Assembly: GCA_963573315.1 (NCBI GenBank)
Contig: OY752147.1
Location: 2,356,001-2,420,000, forward strand
DNA length: 64,000 nt
Direction of reading: 5' to 3'
DNA from: Entomortierella parvispora
Taxonomy: Eukaryota; Mortierellomycota; Mortierellomycetes; Mortierellales; Mortierellaceae
Every line of letters begins with the position of its first letter. Position 1 is the first letter of the stretch. Positions 46,895 through 57,493 of this stretch are shown here, in pieces. The notes under the pieces were generated by a model. That model did not search any database, was not told the origin of the DNA, and saw only the letters and a list, made by a program, of their open reading frames with translations. The translations under genes were made by a program, and so were the position numbers.

Positions 46895-48997
46895 CTACCA
46901 GACTTTGGCTGAAGAGGGTGTTGCATGTGAATGCGAAGAGGATATTTGTGGCAACGCCTGAGAAGGTGAAGACTTTTTGTTCACCCAACGACTCTTGGCC
47001 TTGGGCAGGATCTCGGCCAGGCGTCTCGAGTGTTTTCCGGCCGAGGTTTGAAAGTTGTGAACGAGCGATTGGAAGCGATCCTTCCACTTTTGACCATCGA
47101 CATCCTCCCACAGTTCGGGGTTCGCGTCCTTGATCGAGTGTTTGGATTTCCCACTTTGATGGCCTTGGCCATGGTGGCGGCTGCTTTCGGGTGTAAAGTG
47201 CGCTGGGCTGCTTTGGAATTTCTTCAAAGGGGATGAACTCTGATGGATGCTGTTGTTGCTATTCTTGTGGCTTGAATGACTTTGGTGGCCGCTGTTGAGG
47301 CCACCCACGACTGTTGCGACCGAGGGCGATGGCCAAATCTTTCGGGTCGAAGTAGCTTCAAAACTCCCAACCCTGGAGCAAAGGGTCGAGTTGCCCGAGG
47401 AGATTGAAGTGAAGGTAGGGCTGCAGAGTGTTGATATCTCTGAGGAAAGCGAAAACGCGCCCGGTGAAATGGGAGACAAAGGAGACAAGAGCGAGTCGGC
47501 CGCGTCTTGTTGTCGGCGCAAGAATTGCTGGTGCTGCTTTTGCAGCTTGCTCGCCTTGCAAGGACGCCTGCGATTCCAGTTCGCGTGCCACGCTCGCCAG
47601 TCCACATCGCCTTCTGCGGTGGCAGATGGGGAACAGGGGTCGGAGGTGGTTGGACCACGAGCGTCCAACTCTTTAGCTTCTTGGAGAGCAAAGTGGAAAG
47701 GATTCTCGGAGCTTGGAGACGAGGGAGAAGGAAGGTCTTCTGAAGAGTCCAAGCATTCCAAATTCCACCGAAGAGGCAGAACCGGCAAGGATGTTTTTGC
47801 AAAGGACTCGAGCTCGGCTCTTGCGGCACTCAAGGGACTTTGGGGTGTCAATGGACCCCAATTGTTTCCATCGGCACTGCCGGTACAGTTACTGTTTCCT
47901 TCACTGATCATTAACGGCGAGATCGCGTTTGAGGCGAAAAGGGTCGAGAGGATAGACGTCCTGCGGTTTACCAAAAAGGAGGGTCGTCGCATTTGTGTTT
48001 CAATCGCCAAGAGACGTTGGGACAGCCCCTCCATGGGAGAGAGTGCATGAGGGGAAATAGGCGAGGAGAGGGCAGATTCGACAGAGGAACATGTTGGAGA
48101 AGGCAAGGAAGGGCAACCCCGGTGGCCCGGCAAGGAGGAGGACCGTTGGCTGGAACAGGGCGAAGGTGGACTGTCGTTACTGTCCTTGGAGAGGTGGGAT
48201 TGAAAGAGGACAAGGCCAGGAGGAATCGCCCAATTTCTTTTTGCACTCTGCTCTTGCTTTCTAGTTTCTGTTGGCACAATTGCCTCTGCTGCTTCTACTG
48301 GCGCTAGTAGTCCCTCTGTCGTTGTCGATGATGTTGATGTTACTACTGATGTCGTTGATTCGACTGATACTGTGGGTGTGGCGGGGAGGGGGTCTAGCGG
48401 GTGAATTGACTGTACAAAGGATGGGGAGGAGGAGGAAGCCGTTGCGATTGAGGACAAAGAAGAAGGAGAAGGTCTGGTGTTGGGTGGCGAAGGAAACAGG
48501 CTCAGCAAGAGGTTGCTATTCATGGTCAAGACGATCTCCTGGTCCACTTTTGAAATGTCGAACTTTGCCTGATCTAGCGTCCTTGGTGAGAGGACCGTGT
48601 CCGGATCAGAGTCTGCGACATTAGGGATTTGGATACAAAGTGTTCCTACAGAAGATCGCCACTCTTGACCATGCTCAGAGACATGGTCAACCTCATTCAT
48701 GACGTCCGTGAAGGCACTGTCGACCAGGTCGCAAAGATGTCGTACATTGGCCTCAAGGTTGGCTTGTGATGAAGGGGTAAGAGGTTGGTATGAAAAGGGC
48801 GAGGAGGGTGAGGAAACGAATGCAGAAAGAGGATGCAGGAAGAGGGGCGAATCTGTTTTTCTGGGGCCAAAGATCAATGGTAGCAGGGGCGGCCTGGATG
48901 TGATATTGAGAGGTGCTACTGGTTGCGACGCGAATGAGCGTGTGGAGATGCTTCTAGTAAGGGCGCCGGTAGGCTTTGAGAATTGCATGGTGTCCAT
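46895..48997 (-). CDS. Unknown Ser/Pro-rich, mostly disordered protein
   Basis: Single exon, 700 aa from the chosen ATG (MDTMQFSKPTGALTRS). An in-frame ATG at 49066 would add 23 residues that look like translated leader, so I prefer the inner start. No known domain is recognised. Two stretches look ordered. One is a helical segment near residues 85-130 (VRHLCDLVDSAFTDVMNEV, then SSVGTLCIQIP). The other is a C-terminal amphipathic helix (GQKWKDRFQSLVHNFQTSAG) followed by a basic SRWVNKKSS tail. The rest is Ser runs and SP motifs, typical of phosphoregulated fungal scaffold proteins. Codon use resembles that of its neighbours and the frame is open over 2 kb, so it is probably real. It is divergent from the Kch1 gene. 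Confidence 0.7.
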   Translation of the reverse strand: MDTMQFSKPTGALTRSISTRSFASQPVAPLNITSRPPLLPLIFGPRKTDSPLFLHPLSAFVSSPSSPFSYQPLTPSSQANLEANVRHLCDLVDSAFTDVMNEVDHVSEHGQEWRSSVGTLCIQIPNVADSDPDTVLSPRTLDQAKFDISKVDQEIVLTMNSNLLLSLFPSPPNTRPSPSSLSSIATASSSSPSFVQSIHPLDPLPATPTVSVESTTSVVTSTSSTTTEGLLAPVEAAEAIVPTETRKQEQSAKRNWAIPPGLVLFQSHLSKDSNDSPPSPCSSQRSSSLPGHRGCPSLPSPTCSSVESALSSPISPHALSPMEGLSQRLLAIETQMRRPSFLVNRRTSILSTLFASNAISPLMISEGNSNCTGSADGNNWGPLTPQSPLSAARAELESFAKTSLPVLPLRWNLECLDSSEDLPSPSSPSSENPFHFALQEAKELDARGPTTSDPCSPSATAEGDVDWRAWHANWNRRRPCKASKLQKQHQQFLRRQQDAADSLLSPLSPISPGAFSLSSEISTLCSPTFTSISSGNSTLCSRVGSFEATSTRKIWPSPSVATVVGGLNSGHQSHSSHKNSNNSIHQSSSPLKKFQSSPAHFTPESSRHHGQGHQSGKSKHSIKDANPELWEDVDGQKWKDRFQSLVHNFQTSAGKHSRRLAEILPKAKSRWVNKKSSPSQALPQISSSHSHATPSSAKVW

Positions 48998-51263
48998 AGT
49001 TGTATTTGGCGGAAAATTAAGAAAAGAAGAAGTGAGATGCAAAAACGAAGGACGATGAGGTATCAAGAAGAAAAGAAAAGAAAAGAGAGAGTTGAACGCA
49101 AAGAAGACTGAAGAGAAAAGACGCGTGGGGGGGAGCCACAGCCCCAGTTACCAGCTTGGGTTAATAATGGAGCTCTTGCGGAGAGCCTCAGTCACTGTCG
49201 AGCAGGTCCTCTTGGAACCTGCACGACCTCCTCGTCCTGAGGGAAGGGTTATGTAAACGACGTTATACAAGTATCAAAGAAACCCCTCTCCCCCTTCCCC
49301 TCCATCCTGACATCCTCTATTTCCCAGTCCCGCTCTCTTGGGCCCCCCTTCCCTTTCTTCCAGTTCTATTCGGACGAACTAGGAGATTTTGTAAAAATAA
49401 ATGAACTGTGGAGCAGCGAGAATGCAATTGCTGCTGCTAAACCAGAGGCAAGGGTGAACGGGCAATGAGGAGGAAGGAGCGAGAGAGAAAAAAAACAGAG
49501 AAGGAGAGAGGAGGACGAAAAGAAGGGTCAGTTGTATCGAACAGGAAGAGGAGAAGGTAGTCTAGCTGCCTAACGAGAAGGAGATAATGTTGGCACAAGT
49601 CTTGACCCATCCACCTCTCCTCAGCTTTGTCGTGAAGTTCATACAGAGCAAACAAAAACAAACAGATCCAGGGTAAAAAAACGACCTTCCCGCGTGAACT
49701 AGAAGAAAAACGGGGAGCGAGGGGCCACCAATGCTGTTAGGACAATGCATGGATGTCCTTGTGAACGCCCTGCGTCCTAAACGACGCGTTTGACGCGAAC
49801 GTCAACCCTGCTTTTTTTTTCTTTCTTTCTTTCTTTCTTGTGCTCTCTGGATGATATATTTATAAATGTACCAATGGGTGATGCCAAGGCATGGGGGCAC
49901 AGGGAACAAAGGGCGGCAAGTAAAGAAGGCGGCAGACGAGAAAGAAAAGAAAGTGTCAAGGATCCACGATGAGACAAAACAAGGAGAACAATTGAAAAAG
50001 AGCCGACGCGGGGTCACGCACAGCCTGCAAAAGAGTGCAGGAGCGAAGCTGTCGCAGGCGGTGCTGCACATGAACATGTACTGCAACTGCGCGACGCTGT
50101 TCTTGTCTTGTGGGAGTGCGTGCGTGCGTGTGTGTGGTGCGTGACAGCAAGAGCAGGAAGACGGGGTGAAGGGTGGGTGGGAGAGGCACGGCAGTGCAGA
50201 GTCTCCAGCAGGCAGGGTGAGGAGGACCTTTGCGGGTCATCACCAAACTCTGCACACGAGCAAGAGCACCCCTGGCCCAAGGCCAGGTACAGGTACCAGG
50301 ACCAGTACCCCTGCCCGGAAGAGCAAGAGGAGGATGATCGCGTGAAGATAGAGGAGGAGGAGGGAGCAAGGAGCATGCTGTTCATCGTCCTTGAACCAGG
50401 TCCCGGGCCACCGCCGATCGACGCCCGGAACATGAATTATCGCAGGCGCAAAAAGAGAAAAAAAAAGAGAGGAAAAAAAAATAATATAATTTCATTGCAA
50501 TGATCAACGATATCAAGGAACAACAAGGAGCGAGACCCAGGCCCATGGTTGTTCTAGGCCAGCAGGACCAACTGCAGTCTACATGCAACAGCACGGCGCT
50601 GTCAACGGACGGACGGATGGACGAGCAAAGAAGGAAGGAAAGAAAGGGTCTTGTCTTTCTTTGGTCGGGGGAACAAGGGTCCCTTCCTTCCCTCTCGCGG
50701 CATTGCATTGCATACATCCATTCATTCATTCATTCAATTCATTCATTCCCTGCTCCGACTGGCAACGACACAGGAACGAGGCAAAAGAGTGTCCATCCAT
50801 CCAATCCACTCTACTCTCTCATTCAATTCAATTCTTGTTCCCTTCCTTCGTTCCTCTTCTCTCCTGCATGCGTCCCTCTTGCTGACCAGGATTCACCACC
50901 TCTCTTTGCTTCATTCGCTTCTGTTCCTGTCACGTCCCCTTCCCTTCCCTTCCCTTCCCTTCTTCTCATCTGCATTGCCCCTCATCTCATTCACTGCACT
51001 GCACTGCTCCTTCCTTCCATCCATCCATCCATCGCATTCACCTCCTCTTCACGCCTCCCTCACTCCTCATTCATTCATTCATTCATTCATTTCATTTCAT
51101 TTCATCGCGAGAACTGCCACCTCCTTTTTTATTATTATTTTATTTCTTTTTTTATTTCCTACAGTCCCTTTCACATCTCTTTCGTTCCATCTTTTTCGCG
51201 TCAACGGGAGGAGCTGCACATCCCTCCCCATTATAGATCTCGCCACCTTCTCTCCCTTCAGCA
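48998..51263. other. Divergent upstream region between the Ser-rich gene and KCH1
   Basis: 2.3 kb with no recognised gene. The right part (50650-51250) is C/T-rich with ATTC, CCTTC and ATCC tandem units and is probably the KCH1 promoter and leader. A (TTTC)n tract lies at about 49818-49838. Long open frames here simply reflect the lack of A-rich stop codons. Confidence 0.5.
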
Positions 51264-54200
51264 ATGTCGAGTAAGTTGCATCCAGGCCTCACCACCTCCC
51301 ACACGCCCATGTCCGTACTGTACCCCAAATGCACCTAGGACGGATTGCAAGGCACAGCTCTTTTTGCGCCCACTCTCTCCCCTGTTCCTTGCTCTCTGTC
51401 GTACACACATTCAATCAATTACACGAGCACAGCAGCTGTTGCTTGCCCAGGACAATCGCAAGGACAAGACAGGACAGGACAGGACAGGATATGACGGTAC
51501 AGCACAACACAACACAGCACAGCACAGAACAGAACAGGATAACGCAGCACAACGTCCGATGGGCAGCACCCGTCAGTTCTGCCTGCAATTGAAATGCCTT
51601 GGCTTGGCCTCACTTGAGTTGGGCTGGGTTGCGTTGGCTAGGTTCCTGAGGAGAGAACACCCTGCCTGGACCTCGGCAACAGATCCCTCGCAGAGATCCT
51701 GGTCCCCCCGGCCAAACTTCCTTCCTCTTCCCGAACTCCTCTTCTCTTCTCCTGCCCCAAGCCCGCCTACTCGTGCTTTGCACAGCCATTCCTCCACGGT
51801 GTCCATCTAATTTGGGCTTTTTTTTCCCTTTGCTCTGGTCCAAAACGTTTTTTTTCCTTGGTCCTATTTTTATCCGCCCCAATGCCCCGAAGCAATCTCG
51901 TCAAATCGCCCATATGATTTGAATTTCATTTCAGACCCTCTTTGGCAGATCTGTGCCCACTGCTCCAACTTCAGCAACAACAAAACAGTAACAGCAACAA
52001 CAAACAACAACAACAACAACAGAGAGAGCAATTACCAGCTCTCCAGGCTGCGATTTATCTAATTCATTGTTCCTGCTCTCACTCACCACTCACTCACGTA
52101 TCCCTCATTCGTCATTGCTTTGCACGCGTCTCTTAGATGACTGGAGACGACAAAAGGTCCAGGACCACAAGTTTGACTTTATCGATGTAGAAGACTATGT
52201 TGACAACTCGCCATGGCGCAAGTTCAAATACTCTCTAGTGTTTGCCATTGTCATCAAAGGCATTCTTATTTACTGTGCCGATTTGTGGTATGATGTTATT
52301 CACACATGTGATTCAGGCACGCATCGAGAATCAGCAGGCATCAAACAGCAGAATTCTCACCTTCTTCCCTGCTCTTCCCATCTTTTAGGACGGCCGTCAA
52401 TTTGTTGGTCTCTGGTACTTGGACCACTAAACTTGGAGTACAAGGAGGAAATATTGGAATTGGTATGCCCTGAATGCCCTGAATATGTTTTCCTGGGACG
52501 CCACCAAGGCTCCAAGTCGCACTCGTGGATCAAGCTAACAGTTTTCCTCTTCTCTTTTTGCACTGCTGTGCGTAACTTGCAGGCGAGTTCAAAATATCGT
52601 TCGAGATTTACAAGGTACATAGGAAGAGGTGGTGGCAAGGACAGAAGTTTTAGCAGTGGGTGTGCACCTCTGCAGGAACCACATGTCCGATTGCTGTTTA
52701 CTCAACGCTTTTTTTTATTACTTGCTTTTCTACTCTAGTATGTTTTCGCTGCCTGTATTATCCTCTCGTTTATTCTCCTTGCCTGGGACATCAAAAAGGC
52801 CACGGCTATTATTCAAAGTCGTGACATCAGTTACGCTTTCACGAGTATGATTGCCTATCGGTACTATGCCATCAAGAGTTACGCCCATTTCTGCCTCTTC
52901 CAAAAGATCCACAACTCCAAAAAGACAATCGACGAGATCGCGTTCTTTTGTTTCTTTACTTTCCGAGGTATACATTTGCCCTTTTATTGATTTTTTTTTG
53001 CGGCCTTTAATTCAAGGGATTCATTGTCATTAACGCATCCTCTGGCTATTACCTAGGTTGGAAGCGACTCATGTTTGCAGATGGTCCCAGACAGGTTATC
53101 AATGGAATCATTTTGATCACTGTGATCAAGAGTGGCTCTTCGACTACACAGGGATTCAGTTTGGCGTTCTGGGATTATGGATACAGCACCATGACATCCA
53201 TCACCATGGGACTCATGATGTTCACGTTGTCGCTCTGGGTCATCTCTATCCTTCTCATGATCGTGGCCGTCATTCTTTACATCCCCTTGGTTATTCATAT
53301 TCAGGGCAACCTGAAAGAGTTTTGCTGTCATAAAATCGACAAGCGGTAAGTCTTCTGTCTCAAGATCTCTTTCAGACAGTTTTTCATGGAACATGGCCGT
53401 CCGAGCAGGTCCAATTGACCAAAGGGAATGAACAAGCACGCTAATTTTCCTCTCTCTTTTTTTTTGTCCTTTCATGTTAGAATTGACGAGATTGTCAAAC
53501 GAAAGGCAAAGCAACGTGCTCTGGAATCAGCCAAGAAGGGCGGCGGAGCAGAGAATCTTCCAAAGGCGACATTACCCAACATTAATCTTTTGGAAGAAGG
53601 ACGCAATTCTCCTGGACCAGGGACCCCTCGCATGGGGGCCATGAGCCCGTATCCTGGATCGCCTGCGATTCGCAAGGGAGGTTTGCCAGCACCCAACGAT
53701 CCTTATCGCCGTCAACATCCTCAACCTCCCTCTCGGCCGTATTCGCCCGGCCCTCGCTCCTATACCCCCTCGCTGGACGATGATGGTGATACGAAACCGT
53801 TGAGACAGGACAACCATGCGCAGCACTACCATAACCGAAACCTGCGTCGACAGGATCAATTGTACGATTATGGTGACGACAACAGGAGTGAGATCAGTGA
53901 AGGTGCCTATTCTGCTGCAGGTGGTGGATACTTGGCGTCCCAAGCCGGGCCACACAAGTCCCAGGGGCACGGACACAGGAGGCAACCGTCGGATACCAGC
54001 ACAGTGCTCAGTGGATCGAATCAAGGCAGTGTCGTCGGTGGATATGGACCGCGTCATGGTGGCAAACCCCATCCCTTGCGCGAGGCTGGCCTCGGACAGG
54101 GCAACAACCAGTACTCTGACACGGTCATGATGACAGACATGAGTGGTCACCATCGTGGAGTGGCTCCTCCTTACAATGGATATCATGGACCGCCCACTGG

Positions 54201-54330
54201 ATTGGGCGGCGGATTGGGCCACAACATGGGAGGCAGCGTTGTTGGTGGAGGAAGCGTGGTCGGAGGATACAGCTATGCAGACCAACAACGTGGACGGTAC
54301 CAACAGCAGCCATCACGTCCTTACCACTAG
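51264..54330 (+). CDS. KCH1: Kch1-type low-affinity K+ transporter / calcium-influx regulator
   Basis: Seven exons: 51264-51270, 52137-52287, 52389-52462, 52583-52614, 52739-52967, 53057-53345 and 53481-54330, giving 543 aa. The body is clear: KFDFIDVEDYVDNSPWRKFK, CADLWTAVNLLVSGTW, WDIKKATAIIQSRDISYAFT, then FRGWKRLMFADGPRQVINGI and an LVIHIQGNLKEFCCHKIDKR end to the membrane part. This matches fungal Kch1/Kch2 (Prm6). These plasma-membrane proteins allow K+ entry and support Ca2+ influx during mating or ER stress. About four to five helices are visible. The ~280-residue C-terminus is Gly/Ser/Pro/His-rich and disordered. Exon 1 (ATG TCG A) and its 866-bp intron are the weak part: frame and splice sites agree, but the exon is tiny and another start is possible. 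The 32-nt exon 4 is well supported. Confidence 0.85.
51463..51541. repeat. Pentanucleotide arrays (GACAG, CACAA/CACAG) in the presumed first intron of KCH1
   Basis: Tandem GACAG copies are followed, after a short gap, by tandem CACAA, then CACAG, then AACAG units. Sequential decay of one pentamer family is the likeliest origin. Confidence 0.8.
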
Positions 54331-55351
54331 GAAAAAAATCATCTAGACGATTAATTAAAAAGAAAAAAGGAAAAAAATACTTGAATACTCGGAAAAACAA
54401 CAATTCCTGGGGACCCCTGGCGTGGCTTTCGATGCAGGGTGCAATTGTACTTGTCGAAGGGATCTTGGCGTGGTAGTTACACCGGATGGCGATTAGTGTT
54501 CTCAAGAACCAGCCCCCACGCAACCCACACGAGAGTACCGAAAGAGAACCTTGGTCTCGAGGTGACAACCTGCTCCACCCTAGAGACTCGCCATGCAAGA
54601 TGCAGAATACCGAGTGTCAATCTACCCTTACCCTTGCACACAGCATTCTTGGGCTTTATAGGCAAAAAAAAAAAAAAAAGGAAGAAAGAAAAATGACCCG
54701 TAGAGAATGCATTCCATCGAAAGTGGAGCACGGCAACTATTCGGAATCGGGGAAGATGGAGAGAAAGGCGACGTTTTCCCCCCTTTTGTGCGAGGGTGCA
54801 AGGGGGGTGGGGGGCAGAGGAGACGCGAAAAAACAAGTAAATCTCGAAAGGGAGGACAAGAAATCTATTTTCTATTCCAATGTGGCCTGTCAAGTTCGTT
54901 CCATCGTTTTGTTTGCTGTTGAATTGTTGAATTGTTGATGCTGATGCCAACTCAACACTGGGACAAGACGTGCGTGTGCATGCGCGCGCGCTCGCGTCGT
55001 ATTCTTTCTGGGGCTGCTATTCTCAAAATGTGCTGCATGTGGGTCATTGTCTGTGCGGGAAGAGATGTGGTAGACCATTGAGCAAAAGGAAAAAAGCATA
55101 GTACGTGCAGATCAGAAAGCCCATATAAATCAGGCGACTTGTCCCCCTTGGGTTCATTCTCTTTTTTCTTCTTCTCTTTGATCTCTCTCTTCACGCGCCA
55201 TCTCTTCTCCCCCACGTCCATCGCTCGGAACGAAACCCTTCTGTTCGCTACTTTGTTTTCTTCTTTCCTTCGCGACTTGCAACTCCCTCCTTTCCCCAGA
55301 AAGAGATCAAATCAGGAAAACCTCCACTCCTCCCCTCACTCCCTAAAAGCA
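54331..55351 (+). other. Intergenic region before the secreted His/Gln repeat protein
   Basis: 1.0 kb. The KCH1 3' end lies on the left, A- and G-runs near 54660-54830 in the middle, and a CG-alternating stretch near 54975. A TATA box at 55124 and a C/T-rich leader lie on the right. No gene recognised. Confidence 0.55.
55124..55129 (+). promoter_or_regulatory. TATA box of the secreted His/Gln repeat gene
   Basis: TATAAA in CCATATAAATC, about 223 bp upstream of the ATG and about 30 bp before a C/T-rich initiator-like stretch starting near 55150. It is one of the few canonical TATA elements in the window, fitting a strongly or inducibly expressed gene. Confidence 0.55.
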
Positions 55352-57091
55352 ATGCGCTTCATCCTCTCCATCTTCTTGGCTACGGCCCTCATCGGCACCA
55401 TGGCGGCCGCTGATGTTCAACACGGTCAACAAGCTGCCTTCCGCTTGGAGCCCCGCCACCAACCAAAGAAGGCTGACCACTCCCGTCACCAGAAGCGGCA
55501 CGTTCCCAAGAAGGCGCGTCGTGACCTTCAAGACCCCTTGATCGCCGCCGCCGCCGTTGTCCCCGAAACCGGAGGAACCCCCGCTGTCCCCCCCGAAGCC
55601 CCCATTGAGGATAAGGTCGAGACCATTCCCGCGGCCGATACCCCTGCTCCGTCCGTGGCTGCCCAGATTGCCACGCCCGAGGAGACTGTGGACAAGAAGA
55701 TCTCCAACATTGGACTTCACCGCCTCCTCTGGGACAACCACCATAGTTGTCACGACAACAACCACCACAATTGTAACGACAACAACCACCATAGTTGTAA
55801 CGACAACAACCACCATAGTTGTAACGAGAACAAGAATCATGGTTGTAACGACAACAAGAACGACGATTCTCAAGACCAACAGTGGCAGGAGGAGGAGGTG
55901 GAGGAGGAGGAGGACCAGGAGGAGGACGATGACTGGAACGTCGATTACTCCCGCCAGAAGAAGGTCGACCACTCTCACCACCAGCCGCAGCAGCAGCGTG
56001 AGGGCAAGTACGTCGATTACTCCCGCCAGAAGAAGGTCGACCACTCGCACCACCAGCAGCAAGATGAGCAGTTCATGAAGCGTGCCGTCAAGAAGGAGAA
56101 GCGTGCCCTCAAGAAGAAGCAGGTCAAGAAGCAAGACGGTTCCATCAACCTGCACCGCTTTATTGACCACTCTCATCACCAGCAGCCCCAGCAGCAGCGA
56201 GAGAGCTGCAACGTCGACCATTCTCACCACCAGCAGCAGCAGCAGGACAACTGGAACCACCAGCCGCAGCAGCAGCGTGAGAGCAAGTACGTTGACAACT
56301 TCCACCACCAGAGGCCGCAGCAGGAGGAGAGCTACAACGTCGATTACTCCCGCCAGAAGAAGGTCGACCACTCTCACCACCAGCTGCAGGACGAGCAGTT
56401 CGCGAAGCGTGCTGTCAAGAAGGAGAAGCGTGCCGTCAAGAAGCAGCTCAAGAAGAAGTCTAGCTCTACCCAGCCCCAGAAGCGTGCCCTCAAGAAGAAG
56501 CAGGTCAAGAAGCAAGCCGATTCTGTCAACTTGCACCGCTTTATTGATCACTCTCATCACCAGCAGCCCCAGCAGCAGCGAGAGAGCTGCAACGTCGACC
56601 ATTCTCATCACCAGCAGCAGCAGCAGGACAACTGGAACGTTGACCACTCGCACTACCAGCAGCAGCAGCAGCGTGAGAGCAAGTACGTTGACCACTCTCA
56701 CCACTTCCAGCCGCAGCAGCAGGAGGAGAACTACAACGTCGATTACTCCCGCCAGAAGAAGGTCGACCACTCGCACCACCAGCAGCAAGATGAGCAGTTC
56801 ATGAAGCGTGCCGTCAAGAAGGAGAAGCGTGCCCTCAAGAAGAAGCAGGTCAAGAAGCAAGCCGGTTCTATCAACTTGCACCGCTTTATTGACCATTCTC
56901 ATCACCAGCAGCCCCAGCAGCAGCGAGAGAGCTGTAACGTTGACCACTCGCATCACGAGCAGCAGCAGCAGGACAACTGGAACGTCGACCACTCGCACCA
57001 CCAGCAGCAGCAGCAGGAGGACGACTGGAACGTCGATTACTCCCACCAGAAGAAGGTCGACCACTCTCACCACCAACAGATCGAGAACTAA
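55352..57091 (+). CDS. Secreted Cys/His- and His/Gln-repeat protein with multiple Lys-Arg sites (undescribed)
   Basis: Single exon, 579 aa. A clear signal peptide (MRFILSIFLATALIGTMAAA) suggests secretion. Residues ~128-172 form a Cys/His/Asn block of five tandem units such as NNHHSCND. An acidic Glu/Asp stretch follows (about 178-195). From residue 197 modular repeats begin. VDYSRQKKVDHSHHQ-type units start at residues 197, 221, 330, 463 and 561. INLHRFIDHSHHQQPQQQRE occurs at about 265, 392 and 507. The motif [VI]DHSH[HY] occurs 14 times in all. Strongly basic MKRAVKKEKRALKKKQVKK segments separate the blocks and contain Lys-Arg sites that Kex2 could cleave. His/Cys density suggests binding of Zn, Cu or Ni. 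Charge alternation also fits a wall-associated or self-assembling peptide. No known family is recognised. The function is not assigned. Confidence 0.85.
   Translation: MRFILSIFLATALIGTMAAADVQHGQQAAFRLEPRHQPKKADHSRHQKRHVPKKARRDLQDPLIAAAAVVPETGGTPAVPPEAPIEDKVETIPAADTPAPSVAAQIATPEETVDKKISNIGLHRLLWDNHHSCHDNNHHNCNDNNHHSCNDNNHHSCNENKNHGCNDNKNDDSQDQQWQEEEVEEEEDQEEDDDWNVDYSRQKKVDHSHHQPQQQREGKYVDYSRQKKVDHSHHQQQDEQFMKRAVKKEKRALKKKQVKKQDGSINLHRFIDHSHHQQPQQQRESCNVDHSHHQQQQQDNWNHQPQQQRESKYVDNFHHQRPQQEESYNVDYSRQKKVDHSHHQLQDEQFAKRAVKKEKRAVKKQLKKKSSSTQPQKRALKKKQVKKQADSVNLHRFIDHSHHQQPQQQRESCNVDHSHHQQQQQDNWNVDHSHYQQQQQRESKYVDHSHHFQPQQQEENYNVDYSRQKKVDHSHHQQQDEQFMKRAVKKEKRALKKKQVKKQAGSINLHRFIDHSHHQQPQQQRESCNVDHSHHEQQQQDNWNVDHSHHQQQQQEDDWNVDYSHQKKVDHSHHQQIEN
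55736..55864 (+). repeat. Tandem repeat encoding HHSCNDNN-like units
   Basis: About five copies of a 24-bp unit (AACCACCATAGTTGTAACGA and close variants), each giving His-His-Ser-Cys-Asn-Asp-Asn-Asn. Copies drift to HNC and HGC. Near-identity of the central copies points to recent expansion. Confidence 0.9.
55940..57085 (+). repeat. Long modular repeats encoding VDHSHH / KKxKR / LHRFIDHSHH units
   Basis: A module of roughly 345-400 bp is present about three times, with near-identical stretches. The third and fourth VDYSRQKK units are about 400 bp apart. The LHRFIDHSHH units are 381 and 345 bp apart. Smaller DHSHHQQQQ units vary in number inside each module, which is the signature of unequal exchange. 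Confidence 0.9.
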
Positions 57092-57493
57092 ACGTTCCAT
57101 CTTTTCGTGTTAAAAGAAAACAAACAAACAAACAAAAAGGCCATCAAACGCGCCTGATACCCCAGTTGATTCATTCCAAGCAACATTGAACCCCACACAC
57201 AAACAAAAAAAAAACAAACAAAAAGAACAAAAAAAAAACTCATTCCCATTTGTAATAGAAGCGCTAGGAAGATCAGTCTTTTTCTCTGTAAATAATAAAC
57301 CTGGTCCCTCGCGTTTTTCTCAAACAAAAGCACAAGTAGGATCGTGTCCTTGCTTGGTGCAAGAAACACCTTGGAGACGAAAGCGCCACCAATTCGTAGT
57401 CACGTGTGATTGAGAATCCTGAGGTCCAGTAAAATTCGTCTCTGATTCGGTGCAGGGCGTTCTTCCTTTCTCTCGCTTTAGAATTTATTCACT
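57092..57493 (+). other. Intergenic region between the repeat protein and RPL14
   Basis: The repeat-protein 3' UTR has A/C-rich AAACAAAC runs and AATAAA at 57294-57299. The L14e promoter follows, with a C/T-rich CTTCCTTTCTCTCGCTTT stretch just before the proposed ATG. Confidence 0.55.
57294..57299 (+). terminator. AATAAA poly(A) signal of the secreted repeat gene
   Basis: AATAAA about 205 bp after the stop, in an AATAATAAA context. Confidence 0.5.

Noticed and set aside
50500-51810. 436-codon open frame on the plus strand upstream of KCH1
   Set aside because: Composition follows ATTC/CCTTC repeats, no domain is visible, and it overlaps the probable KCH1 leader and first intron.
55343-57100. 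585-codon open frame on the strand opposite the secreted repeat gene, giving a Leu/Val-rich product
   Set aside because: It is the mirror of CAN/GAN repeat codons; Leu/Val runs arise from antisense His/Gln/Asp codons and the sense strand has signal peptide, TATA box and poly(A) signal.
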